A DNA stretch of 64,000 nt from CBDCUI01 sp965223115 (GTDB taxonomy: Bacteria > Pseudomonadota > Gammaproteobacteria > UBA4575). The position numbers were made by a program, and so were the translations under genes. The stretch spans positions 1,984,001 to 2,048,000 of the forward strand of contig OZ244982.1 of assembly GCA_965223115.1 (NCBI GenBank), given 5' to 3'. Positions 25,597 to 33,770 of the stretch are shown one piece after another. Every line of letters starts with the position of its first letter. Within the stretch, counting starts at the first letter, position 1. The notes beneath the pieces were generated by a model. That model saw only the letters and a list, made by a program, of their open reading frames with translations. It was not told where the DNA came from and searched no databases.

Positions 25597-26382
25597 ATGA
25601 CGATACGAAAAGCTGCAGTTGCCGGGATGTTTTATCCCGATGATGCCAATGAATTACACGACTGTGTTGATGCGCTCATGCGTCAAACAGCCACTGACAT
25701 CAAGTCCCCTAAAGCCATTATTGCCCCGCATGCGGGCTACATCTACTCTGGTCCTGTTGCGGCATCTGTCTATGGGTGCTTTGATCAACAGCCTTCATTT
25801 ATCCATCGAGTAGTATTACTTGGACCCGCCCATAGAGTCGGTTTTCAGGGTATTGCTGCCTCAAGTGCCGATTATTTCGCAACACCCCTTGGAAAAATAG
25901 CGGTTGATCAAATCTCACTTAAACTCATAGTAGAACAAGGTTTGGTAAAGTATTTTGATCTAGCTCATGAGCAAGAACATTGTCTGGAAGTGCAGTTGCC
26001 TTTTTTACAAGAATTATTCCATGAAAATTTCAGCATCATCCCTTTGCTAGTGGGTGACACAAGTCCTTCGCAAGTAGTAAAAACCTTGCAAGCACTTTGG
26101 GGTGGGCCTGAGACTCTAATCGTGATCAGTTCAGATTTAAGTCATTACCATGACTATGCAACTGCAAAACGTCTTGATCAGAAAACGACTCAGTCCATTG
26201 AACAGTTCCATGAGGAAGAACTTGATTATGAATCTGCCTGTGGCCGCCTGCCAATACAGGGCCTATTGAAAGTCGCTAAAGATATTGGCATGCAGTGTAA
26301 GACCTTGGATTTGCGTAATTCAGGTGACACTGCAGGTTCACGTGATCGCGTGGTAGGCTACGGCGCCTATGCATTTTATTAG
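25597..26382 (+). CDS. AmmeMemoRadiSam system protein B (Memo-like)
   Basis: This 261-residue protein belongs to the Memo family, structurally related to class III nonheme iron dioxygenases. Conserved features are AIIAPHAGYIYSGPVAA (metal-binding His), LLGPAHRVGFQGIA, EHCLEVQLPFLQEL, SSDLSHYHDY and the final GYGAYAFY. It is transcribed divergently from the radical SAM/AMMECR1 pair across a 126-bp region. A TATAAT at 25583-25588 only 8 bp before the ATG hints at a nearly leaderless transcript. The exact reaction is unknown. Full length for the family. Confidence 0.9.
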   Translation: MTIRKAAVAGMFYPDDANELHDCVDALMRQTATDIKSPKAIIAPHAGYIYSGPVAASVYGCFDQQPSFIHRVVLLGPAHRVGFQGIAASSADYFATPLGKIAVDQISLKLIVEQGLVKYFDLAHEQEHCLEVQLPFLQELFHENFSIIPLLVGDTSPSQVVKTLQALWGGPETLIVISSDLSHYHDYATAKRLDQKTTQSIEQFHEEELDYESACGRLPIQGLLKVAKDIGMQCKTLDLRNSGDTAGSRDRVVGYGAYAFY

Positions 26383-26470
26383 GATGCATCTAAGTAAAAA
26401 GTTTTTTTCATCCATACCACTTACTCTTTAAATAGTGGATATAAGCATTAGTTAATAGCTTAAGCAAAGA

Positions 26471-27688
26471 TTAGAATTTACTGAGTATATTTAAAATATA
26501 ATCAATATCTTTCTCTGTATGATTTGCCGCGACTTGCAATCTAATCTCTTCTTCACCTTTTGGCACAACAGGATAATTAAGACCTGTTGCAAGAATATTG
26601 TTTTCAAATAAATGTTCAACCAAGGTTGAGGTTTTATTCGTATCACGGATTAAGATAGGCACAACAGGGTGTTCGCCCTCGATGGTTTCAAACCCTTGTT
26701 TGATTAAACCACTGCGTAGTTTTGCGGTAAGGATACGTAGATTTGATAGTAATTTTTCGCCTTCTTCACTATCTAGAATTTTTAAGGCTTGCAAAGCTGC
26801 GGCTGCTTCTGCTGGGGTGATGGGATTGGAATAAATATAAAATGGTACAGTCTCTTTTAGATAATCGATAACGGTTTTATTGGATGCGATATAACCGCCA
26901 TTTACTCCAAAGGCTTTACCTAACGTTGCGATGAGGATATCAGCTTGTGTGTTAGTAAACTCTTCGGTACCGCGCCCACTTTTACCAAATGCACCTACTC
27001 CATGCGAATCATCCACGATGAGCATCACACCTTCTTCATAAGATTCTTCGTAACGTGAGCATATGGTTTTAATTTCATGCAAGGGTGCATGATCACCACG
27101 CATGCTGAATATGCCATCCGTTACTACACAGGCTCGATTCACTTTGCCAATGTTTGATTCAAGTATGCTGTTTAATTCCTGCAGATCAAGATGCGGGTAA
27201 ATGGCTTTATTGCCTGTGCCAGATAAACGTATGGCATTGATAATACAGTTATGGTTTAAGGCATCACTGATAACTAATGTGTGTTCATTAATAAACTGCG
27301 GCAACACTCCCATTACCGTGGCATAAGCAGAACTCATAATCATGCAAGCTTCTCGATGATGGAATTCGGCAAGTTTTTTTTCTAAATCGACATGCATTTG
27401 GTAAGTGCCACTGATAAAGCGCACCGCTCCAGGGCCTGTTCCGAATTGTTCTGCGGCTTCGGCCTCAGCTTGGATTATTTTTGGATGATCGGTAAAGCCT
27501 AAATAAGAATTGGAATTCATTCTTAAAAAAGCGCGATCTTCATAGCCCTGCAAAAAATATCGTTCACTAAAGCCCTCTTTTGCCGCTTGTTTACCGACCA
27601 CTACTTTTTCTTCGCCTTTGGAGATACCTTGGCTTTTTAGTTGATCGATATGTCGGGTTAGCAATGCTTGTATTTTTTCAATAGCCAT
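26471..27688 (-). CDS. kbl: Glycine C-acetyltransferase (2-amino-3-ketobutyrate CoA ligase)
   Basis: This 405-residue PLP enzyme of the alpha-oxoamine synthase family splits 2-amino-3-oxobutyrate with CoA into glycine and acetyl-CoA. Features: NSYLGFTDHP, GTGPGAVRFISGTYQMHVDLE, DDSHGVGAFGKSGRG and ATLGKAFGVNGGY with the PLP lysine. Acyl-CoA synthases of the KBL/BioF/HemA group look alike. The adjacent threonine dehydrogenase gene, 8 nt upstream on the same strand, identifies it as the second step of threonine catabolism. Sequence is complete. Confidence 0.88.
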   Translation of the reverse strand: MAIEKIQALLTRHIDQLKSQGISKGEEKVVVGKQAAKEGFSERYFLQGYEDRAFLRMNSNSYLGFTDHPKIIQAEAEAAEQFGTGPGAVRFISGTYQMHVDLEKKLAEFHHREACMIMSSAYATVMGVLPQFINEHTLVISDALNHNCIINAIRLSGTGNKAIYPHLDLQELNSILESNIGKVNRACVVTDGIFSMRGDHAPLHEIKTICSRYEESYEEGVMLIVDDSHGVGAFGKSGRGTEEFTNTQADILIATLGKAFGVNGGYIASNKTVIDYLKETVPFYIYSNPITPAEAAAALQALKILDSEEGEKLLSNLRILTAKLRSGLIKQGFETIEGEHPVVPILIRDTNKTSTLVEHLFENNILATGLNYPVVPKGEEEIRLQVAANHTEKDIDYILNILSKF

Positions 27689-27696
27689 GGACTACC

Positions 27697-28650
27697 TCAT
27701 TGGCCTGCTAACTTTTTGGAGAGCTGCTGCAACATGTCTTCTACCATGGTTGTCAGGTTGTAGCTTGGATGCCAGCCCCATTCATTGTGCGCCGCGCTAT
27801 CATCCATATAGTTTGGCCATGAATCTGCAATGGCTTGACGGGTTGCGTCGATTTGATAGTTCACATTGAAATCGGGAATGTGTTTTTTAATCTCATCCGC
27901 GAGTTGTTGTGGTGTAAAGCTCATCGCCGTAACATTGTAGGCATTGCGGTGCTGCAACTTGGTGCCATCCGCTTGCATAAGAGCAACAGCGGCTTGCAGT
28001 GCATCTGGCATGTACATCATGTCTAGCATAGTGTCAGGTTTAAGATAGCAATCGTAGATCTTATTTTCTAATGCAGCATAAAACATGTGTATCGCATAAT
28101 CGGTGGTTCCCCCGCCAGGCATGACTTGATAAGAAATGAGACCAGGGTAGCGTAACCCGCGTGTATCCACGCCATAACGGCTGTAATAATAATCACACAG
28201 TAATTCGCCACTGAGTTTGGCAATGCCATACATTGTATTTGGACGTTGGATGGTTATTTGTGGAGTGTTATCGCGTGGCGTAGAGGGCCCAAATGCACCA
28301 ATAGAGCTTGGAATGAAGATGGCACAGTTATATTTACGTGCCACTTCCAGCACATTTATGACTCCGTTTACGTTTACCTCCCAGGAAAGCTGAGGATTTT
28401 CTTCTGCTTTGGCTGAAAGCAGCGCAGCTAAATGAAAAACTGTATCGACTTTATGTGTTTTGACAATTTCATCCAGTGATTTTTGATCTCTGATATCAAT
28501 TCTGTAAAGTGGCTCTGCTATAGAAACTTTTTTATTTGAACGATTATGTACTGCGGCGATAACATTCTCATTACCATAGGTATTACGTAACGACACCGTC
28601 AATTCAGATCCGATTTGCCCCGCTGCACCGGTAATTAAGATTTTTTTCAT
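27697..28650 (-). CDS. L-threonine 3-dehydrogenase, SDR (GalE-like) type
   Basis: This 317-residue extended SDR has the NAD motif GAAGQIG, the HLAALLSAKAEENP motif typical of bacterial SDR-type threonine dehydrogenases, and the catalytic Tyr/Lys in NTMYGIAKLSGE. It oxidises L-threonine to 2-amino-3-oxobutyrate. This is not the zinc-dependent Tdh of Escherichia coli but the short-chain type found in Cupriavidus and Flavobacterium. The kbl gene follows after 8 nt, so the pair converts threonine to glycine and acetyl-CoA. A small membrane-peptide gene lies just upstream on the same strand. Confidence 0.9.
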   Translation of the reverse strand: MKKILITGAAGQIGSELTVSLRNTYGNENVIAAVHNRSNKKVSIAEPLYRIDIRDQKSLDEIVKTHKVDTVFHLAALLSAKAEENPQLSWEVNVNGVINVLEVARKYNCAIFIPSSIGAFGPSTPRDNTPQITIQRPNTMYGIAKLSGELLCDYYYSRYGVDTRGLRYPGLISYQVMPGGGTTDYAIHMFYAALENKIYDCYLKPDTMLDMMYMPDALQAAVALMQADGTKLQHRNAYNVTAMSFTPQQLADEIKKHIPDFNVNYQIDATRQAIADSWPNYMDDSAAHNEWGWHPSYNLTTMVEDMLQQLSKKLAGQ

Positions 28651-28697
28651 CTTTGACTAGGAAGGAATCAAAGGGCTTTTATTCAAGAGAGCTTACA

Positions 28698-28826
28698 TTA
28701 AACATATCTTTCTATCTGATGGTTTATTTGACTACTCTTGTCTTCATCTACCGATTTGGTTTGTGAACACTTGTATAAACCAAAAATAATCAGCATACCA
28801 ATTACGAAGAAAGCTAGATTTCTCAT
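28698..28826 (-). CDS. Small single-span membrane peptide (42 aa)
   Basis: The ATG at 28826 follows an AAGGATC ribosome site at suitable spacing. It opens 42 codons with an N-terminal hydrophobic helix (MRNLAFFVIGMLIIFGLY), then a polar tail KCSQTKSVDEDK and further charged residues. The topology suggests an inner-membrane anchor with a periplasmic or cytoplasmic tail. The Cys after the helix does not sit in a good lipobox. It lies 47 nt upstream of the threonine dehydrogenase gene on the same strand and could share its transcript. I do not recognise the family. Confidence 0.5.
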   Translation of the reverse strand: MRNLAFFVIGMLIIFGLYKCSQTKSVDEDKSSQINHQIERYV

Positions 28827-28929
28827 AATGATCCTTTTTATTCGTGTACTGGAACTTAATATAACAAATATTAATACATAGAACCTGACAACCGACTGTC
28901 GTAAATTTCAAAATTTTTGAATTAAACAC

Positions 28930-28957
28930 TTGACTTAGAATTGTTTGACCCTACAAT
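28930..28957 (+). promoter_or_regulatory. Promoter of the EamA leader
   Basis: TTGACT (28930-28935), a 16-bp spacer and TACAAT (28952-28957) make a strong sigma-70 promoter. Transcription would start near 28964, about 180 nt before the transporter start and upstream of the leader peptide and terminator. Confidence 0.6.
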
Positions 28958-28964
28958 GCGCCGC

Positions 28965-29063
28965 ATGAAATTTTCAGCAACACAAATTATGCAGCGCATG
29001 ACATGGCATCTGGTGCAAAAACCAGAATGGTGTAAACCTGCGTGTGTCCCTATTTTATGTTGA
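28965..29063 (+). CDS. Putative 32-aa leader peptide of the EamA attenuator
   Basis: The ATG at 28965 (an alternative in-frame ATG at 28956 lies in the -10 box) opens 32 codons ending TGA at 29061-29063. The second half reads TWHLVQKPEWCKPACVPILC: two Trp, four Cys and three Pro in 20 residues, a composition suited to a stalling leader. Its codons for KPA contain one half of an antiterminator pairing with the terminator downstream. It would be translated from a nearly leaderless 5' end. The amino acid sensed, if any, could be Trp or Cys. This is inferred from context; the peptide itself is not one I recognise. Confidence 0.45.
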   Translation: MKFSATQIMQRMTWHLVQKPEWCKPACVPILC

Positions 29064-29124
29064 TGTAATTTCCATACACTTAGATTCATAAGGCCGCAGG
29101 TTTTCAACTTGCGGCCTTTTTTTT
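29034..29124 (+). terminator. Attenuator: terminator with competing antiterminator before the EamA gene
   Basis: AAGGCCGCA (29090-29098) pairs with TGCGGCCTT (29110-29118), followed by a T run to 29124, giving a strong intrinsic terminator that ends 22 nt before the transporter start. AAACCTGCG at 29034-29042, inside the leader peptide, is perfectly complementary to CGCAGGTTT (29095-29103), the left arm of that terminator. The 9-bp alternative would prevent termination. An upstream hairpin CTGGT/ACCAG (29010-29025) may act as a pause site. Confidence 0.6.
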
Positions 29125-29146
29125 GCATTTTTTTAAGGACAGAAAG

Positions 29147-30061
29147 ATGATTGTTCGCCTCGCTTATTTAAGCGTTGTATTAATTTGGACAACTACACCC
29201 CTTGCGATTCAATGGAGCAGCCAGGGCGGCGGTTATTTGTTCGGAATTACCAGCAGGTTGTTTATAGGCTTTTGTGTGCTATACGCTATCTTTTTGCTTA
29301 CTCGCATCAAGTTGACTCGTACCACGGTAGCTATGCAAGCGTATTGCGTAAGCGGTCTTAGCATTTATATCTCGATGCTGAGTGTGTATTGGGGCGCACA
29401 ATATATTCCTTCAGGCTGGATTGCGGTGATCTTTGGCTTGTCGCCGATTACAACGGGAATATTGTCTTCCCTTCTATTGGCGAATAAAGAATTTTCATTG
29501 TTTCGCCTGTTGGGCATTGCCAGTGGCTTAATTGGGTTGTTTGTTATTTTTGGCAGCAACAGTCAATTCAGTTTGTTCACCTTATGGGGGGTAACAGCAG
29601 TGTTGTTTAGCACGGTTTCGCATTCTTTAGGTGCAGTGTTAATAAAACGAATTAACGCACCTATTTCAGGTGTTGAGGCCACTTATGGTGGTTTGGCATT
29701 AGCCGTACCTTTGTTTTTGGTTACATTACTCGCATCTCGATACGTATCGGAACAGCCCTTGTTAATGGAGTTACCTACTTCGGCATGGATTGCAATTGTG
29801 TATTTAGGTGTGGTGGCTACGGCAGTGGGTTTTTCTTTGTATTACTACATTTTGAAAAATCTGGATGCAGTACATGTTTCCTTGATTGCGCTGATCACAC
29901 CCGTAATTGCGGTATTGCTGGGTGCACTACTCAACAATGAACCGCTTACCACCACTGTAATGCTAGGTACGGCTTTGGTGGTAACAGGATTGGCGATGTT
30001 TGAACTTGAAAAGTTTGCAGAATTATTTCTGTCACGCTTTTCAAAAACTGAAACACATTAA
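29147..30061 (+). CDS. EamA/DMT-family transporter
   Basis: This 304-residue inner-membrane protein has about ten hydrophobic segments in two EamA repeats; the second begins near LFTLWGVTAVLFSTVSHSLG and the protein ends with a cytoplasmic tail. Conserved signs include VVLIWTTTPLAIQWS in helix 1 and ALITPVIAVLLGALLNNEPL in helix 9, typical of drug/metabolite exporters. The start is the ATG at 29147 with AAGGA 8 nt upstream; an in-frame TTG at 29123 lies in the terminator T run and is not credible. Substrates in this family are amino acids, nucleosides or metabolites. The attenuator-like leader with Trp/Cys codons suggests an amino-acid link, which remains inference. Confidence 0.88.
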   Translation: MIVRLAYLSVVLIWTTTPLAIQWSSQGGGYLFGITSRLFIGFCVLYAIFLLTRIKLTRTTVAMQAYCVSGLSIYISMLSVYWGAQYIPSGWIAVIFGLSPITTGILSSLLLANKEFSLFRLLGIASGLIGLFVIFGSNSQFSLFTLWGVTAVLFSTVSHSLGAVLIKRINAPISGVEATYGGLALAVPLFLVTLLASRYVSEQPLLMELPTSAWIAIVYLGVVATAVGFSLYYYILKNLDAVHVSLIALITPVIAVLLGALLNNEPLTTTVMLGTALVVTGLAMFELEKFAELFLSRFSKTETH

Positions 30062-30110
30062 AACTTTAATGTGGATACTCCTCCAAGCTCCTTCGTGAGC
30101 GACCTCGATT

Positions 30111-30140
30111 CACCGCAGCGAAAATGCTGCGGTGTTTTTT
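30111..30140 (+). terminator. Terminator after the EamA gene
   Basis: CACCGCAGC (30111-30119) pairs exactly with GCTGCGGTG (30126-30134) across GAAAAT, followed by six T. A strong rho-independent terminator between two convergent genes. Confidence 0.85.
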
Positions 30141-30164
30141 ATTGGGCTTTTCTAAGTAAGCTGA

Positions 30165-31142
30165 TTATTCAATTTTCATTTTTACTGTAGGACGTTTTTC
30201 TGCCGTCCATTGATGCATGGAACCATCGTAAAGTTTTACGTTTGTATTGCCTAATAATTCATGCATCACAAACCACCCACCTGATGCCATGTGACCGCTA
30301 TTGCAATACGTAATCGCCGCACGGTCAGCTTGCACGCCCAATGCAGCCGCAACTGCTTGTAATTCTTCTATTGCGGAAAACTTAACGGGCATTTTTTTAC
30401 TTGCTGCAAGATCCACGGGATATAATTTTGCGCTCGGTATATGCCCCTTTTCGCCGACTTTTGAGCTTTTGTATGTACCCAAGTATTGTCCAAGTGGGCG
30501 AATATCGAGAAGCTGAATCGCTTTATCATCAATGGCTGCATTAACTTCATCACTACTGGCCCATAATTCTTTACGCTCATCTTTAGCCTGCCAATTGCCA
30601 GTAATTGTTTTGCTCGGTTTTGTTTCAACCTTCCGGCCATCGATAATCCACTGTGCAGTTCCACCATTTAATATCGAGACATCATCATGACCATAATATT
30701 TAAGTTGCCAATACATACGTGTGGCCATGGTTAAATCAAAATCACTTTCCGCATTGGTGGCAATGACGATAGAGCTGTCTTTATTGATACCTGCTTTTTG
30801 CATAAGGGCTTCAAATTTAGCTTTGTTTGGCAACATATGCTTTATGGTTTTGTTATTGATTTTTTGTTCTCCACGCACATTTTTGTAAAGCACTGCATGT
30901 GCGCCTGAAATATGTCCGCCTACACGCACTAGAAATTCTTTACCGGTTTTTTTATCTTTTACAAAAATGGGAGCAGTAGTAAAACTTTTTAGATCTGCTC
31001 GCACATCCAAGATGGAAACTTTGTCTATATTGCTAGCTAACCATTCTGTCTCGACCAGAGGTTTTGGCATTTCTGCCACAGCGATTTGTGTGCATATGAA
31101 TAGACTTACTACAAAAGTAAACAATACCTTTACTTCTTTCAT
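30165..31142 (-). CDS. Periplasmic two-domain rhodanese (thiosulfate sulfurtransferase)
   Basis: This 325-residue protein has a signal peptide (hydrophobic FTFVVSLFICTQIAVA) and two rhodanese domains. The N-terminal one (VSILDVRADLKSF) lacks an active Cys and is structural. The C-terminal one carries the loop CNSGHMAS with Cys280 that accepts sulfane sulfur. Tandem secreted rhodaneses transfer sulfur from thiosulfate or persulfides in the periplasm. It is monocistronic, with a terminator between it and the EamA gene. The substrate is inferred from family. Confidence 0.88.
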   Translation of the reverse strand: MKEVKVLFTFVVSLFICTQIAVAEMPKPLVETEWLASNIDKVSILDVRADLKSFTTAPIFVKDKKTGKEFLVRVGGHISGAHAVLYKNVRGEQKINNKTIKHMLPNKAKFEALMQKAGINKDSSIVIATNAESDFDLTMATRMYWQLKYYGHDDVSILNGGTAQWIIDGRKVETKPSKTITGNWQAKDERKELWASSDEVNAAIDDKAIQLLDIRPLGQYLGTYKSSKVGEKGHIPSAKLYPVDLAASKKMPVKFSAIEELQAVAAALGVQADRAAITYCNSGHMASGGWFVMHELLGNTNVKLYDGSMHQWTAEKRPTVKMKIE

Positions 31143-31231
31143 GGTTTTATCCTCAATGCCATTTTTTTAATAATCTAATTTTAAATTTTTAATTTTGCAA
31201 TCCAATGATGTATATCATGATAAAACTTTAA

Positions 31232-32254
31232 TTATTGCAAGATGGGATAACGCTCCATTAGATAGCATAAGCAATCTTGACGAATAATGGTTTCATCCAA
31301 TGTGAGCATTGCCGGCATCATGGATTTTTTAAGTTTAATTTTTTGCTCATCTATATGAAATAAACTATTACCCACTTCTTCTTCGTCATCATTAAAGGCA
31401 TGTAAACGTATGCTATTATTATTTTGCAATATACCAAAACATGTATCGGCTGCTACTTCTGAGAAATTCATTTTATCCAATTCATGCGGCAGCAGAATAT
31501 CCGCACCTTTGTCATTGAAGCTGAAAGTTACATCTTGCGGCACCTTTACGCGCGCCACAGTGTGAAATAGATTTATATCTTGAGCTAAAACAGGGTCATT
31601 GGAAATTTCCTGCATATGTAAAATTGCATCTACGTATTCCAATGCATGAGTAATACCGCTTGCAGAATCAGCCTTGCCACACTCAAGGGTTACCGCCGGA
31701 CAAAGTTGGCTAAATGCCATGGACTGCACCCCTTTTGGAGTTAAGAAATACACTACTGTGTGCCCAAACAACGCTGCCATGCGTAAAAAACGATTGTCGA
31801 GTTTATTAATACACGCATAATGTGGATTCAAGCCGGTGTTATTATGGATGTCTATGCTGGCGAATAAATTTCGATTTTGCATTTCATCTACAATCTGCTG
31901 CATTACATTTGCTTCTGGTGCACCCGGCTTTATAGTTCCGGGCCAAACACGATTGTAATCCGATTGATGGTCAAGAAGACGTTTCCCAAAGCGTGCTGCT
32001 TGTGTATTACCAAAATAAATGGAAATGCAACGTGGTAATGTTGAATGTTGATATTTCTTTAACAATTCTTGGATAACCTGAAAACCAGTACTTTCATTGC
32101 CGTGTAATAACACACTAACGAATACTGTTTCAGGATTCTTGCCCTGTAAATGCAACAGAGTAGGTTCAGGAAATAAAGTGTAAAGTTCTCCACAACTTAT
32201 TTTTAATAACTGCTGTGGATATTCTTCTATTTGTTGTAGTTCGAGTTTATTCAA
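31232..32254 (-). CDS. AstE/aspartoacylase-family zinc hydrolase
   Basis: This 340-residue protein belongs to the succinylglutamate desuccinylase/aspartoacylase branch of the M14 metallopeptidases. Zinc ligands are in SVLLHGNESTGF (His and Glu) and ASIDIHNNTG (His). TLECGKADS provides the catalytic Glu region. These enzymes remove acyl groups from amino acids or amidated small molecules. It starts 12 nt after a GCS2-type ligase gene, so an enzyme that forms an amide and one that can cleave an amide are coexpressed. It is unlikely to be true AstE because no ast pathway genes are nearby. Confidence 0.82.
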   Translation of the reverse strand: MNKLELQQIEEYPQQLLKISCGELYTLFPEPTLLHLQGKNPETVFVSVLLHGNESTGFQVIQELLKKYQHSTLPRCISIYFGNTQAARFGKRLLDHQSDYNRVWPGTIKPGAPEANVMQQIVDEMQNRNLFASIDIHNNTGLNPHYACINKLDNRFLRMAALFGHTVVYFLTPKGVQSMAFSQLCPAVTLECGKADSASGITHALEYVDAILHMQEISNDPVLAQDINLFHTVARVKVPQDVTFSFNDKGADILLPHELDKMNFSEVAADTCFGILQNNNSIRLHAFNDDEEEVGNSLFHIDEQKIKLKKSMMPAMLTLDETIIRQDCLCYLMERYPILQ

Positions 32255-32266
32255 AATAATTTCTTC

Positions 32267-33700
32267 TTATTTAAATTTACTTAGCTTCCAAGTATGCACG
32301 GGTTCACCGCTTTGCTGGCAATGTTGGTATGCTTGAGTTAACTCATTCATATTACATTGATGCTTTGCTACGTAGTTACGTTGCCAATTTGCACCAGTCT
32401 GCTTGGTTTCTATACGTGCAGCAATGATCGACATATATTTTTCCACATCTGTTGGCATTATATTCAAACTTTTTAAACCTTCTTTTGCTTGTGGTAACAA
32501 AATGTTATGCAGTAACTCTGTTGCTTGCATTTTTTCACCAAGCCAACTGGTGGCTTTATCCAGGCCATGTATTGCAGCCGAATAAAAATTAGCTTTAATT
32601 TCATCAAACGCAGGTAATGCGTGACCGTGTATAAGTTGTTGGGCCCAATATTGTTGTAGTCCATAAAAGAATGCTGCATTCGCAATCATGTCTACAAAAG
32701 TTGGGCCTGCAGAAATTGCACGATGTTCAATTCTAAAATGAGGACGCCCTGTATCATCAAAACCCAATAAGGGTCGATTCCAGCGCCAGATGGTGCCGTT
32801 ATGTAAACGTAAGTGTACCAACGTGCCATCATCATGTTCTACCGTAGGCAACAAAATAAAAAAGGCATCAAGGTTTTCTTGGAAACATTCGATTATCGAA
32901 TTCTTCGCATAGCCGGTTCCAAAGCTCACTCTTTTACATGGTGCTTCCGGATTGGCCGTATCAATAGATTGTTCAAAAAGCGGAATTCTGGTTTCATTCC
33001 ACAAGCTTTTACCAAATACATAAGGAGAATTTGCAGTTATTGCCACCAAAGGTGCTGAGATCATCATGGCTGCATTGTAGTAATGATGCGCGTATTGCGC
33101 CGGCACTTGTGTATGTATCTGAAAGGAAGTGGTCGAAGCTTCTAGCATCACATTGTGGCTATGTAGATCAAGCAATTCATGACCTTGAATATATAAATGC
33201 ACTGGCTTTTTATTACGCCTAGCCATGATTTGATTATTCAATGCGCGATAGCGATTCATATCTGACATTGATTGGGTGTTCAGATCGGAAAGTTTTAACG
33301 TTGGCAAGGTACCTACCAATAATAGTGAGGCTGGATTATGCAGTTGCTTTGCGACACGTTCTGCAACACTCCACGTCTTGACTAAATCTTTATAAAAATC
33401 TGAAAAAGCAGAAGAGGTTAAATTTCGCGGTATGTTATTTAACTCGATATTAAAACGTGCTAATTCAGGTGATGCCAAAGAACTATTAAATTGCTCCAAG
33501 AATTCTTTATTAACAGATGCAGGTTCAAGCGATTGATTTAATAACCAACTTTCAATCTCGAAGCCACCTACAAGTTCTTCATTGGCTACTATCCCTTGTT
33601 CAAACCAATCAATTAACTGCTGTGTTTCTTGTTCCAGATAGGATCGAAATTTATCAAAGTCTTGTGCTGTGAAACTAGTGTTTTCAATTTCTTGGCCCAT
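32267..33700 (-). CDS. Glutamate-cysteine ligase family 2 (GCS2-like) carboxylate-amine ligase
   Basis: This 477-residue protein matches the GCS2/YbdK type of ATP-dependent carboxylate-amine ligases. Conserved stretches include VGGFEIESWLL (ATP/Mg site), RFNIELNN, MLEASTTSFQIHTQVP, ITANSPYVFGKSLWNETRIP and RIEHRAISAGPTFVDMIANA. Family members join glutamate to an amine such as cysteine, but specificity varies. The downstream neighbour is an AstE-like hydrolase (12-nt gap) and the upstream one a glycosyltransferase-like gene (70-nt gap), a set that does not look like a glutathione pathway. The substrate is unknown. Confidence 0.82.
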   Translation of the reverse strand: MGQEIENTSFTAQDFDKFRSYLEQETQQLIDWFEQGIVANEELVGGFEIESWLLNQSLEPASVNKEFLEQFNSSLASPELARFNIELNNIPRNLTSSAFSDFYKDLVKTWSVAERVAKQLHNPASLLLVGTLPTLKLSDLNTQSMSDMNRYRALNNQIMARRNKKPVHLYIQGHELLDLHSHNVMLEASTTSFQIHTQVPAQYAHHYYNAAMMISAPLVAITANSPYVFGKSLWNETRIPLFEQSIDTANPEAPCKRVSFGTGYAKNSIIECFQENLDAFFILLPTVEHDDGTLVHLRLHNGTIWRWNRPLLGFDDTGRPHFRIEHRAISAGPTFVDMIANAAFFYGLQQYWAQQLIHGHALPAFDEIKANFYSAAIHGLDKATSWLGEKMQATELLHNILLPQAKEGLKSLNIMPTDVEKYMSIIAARIETKQTGANWQRNYVAKHQCNMNELTQAYQHCQQSGEPVHTWKLSKFK

Positions 33701-33770
33701 ATCCGTATGAATTTTATCAGATTTCTATTATCTGCTTGCAAAATAAACATTCAGTTAAACAAAAAACCGT

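Noticed and set aside
28744..28929. 61-codon minus-strand frame before the threonine operon
   Set aside because: It overlaps the better-supported 42-aa peptide in another frame and starts without a ribosome site.
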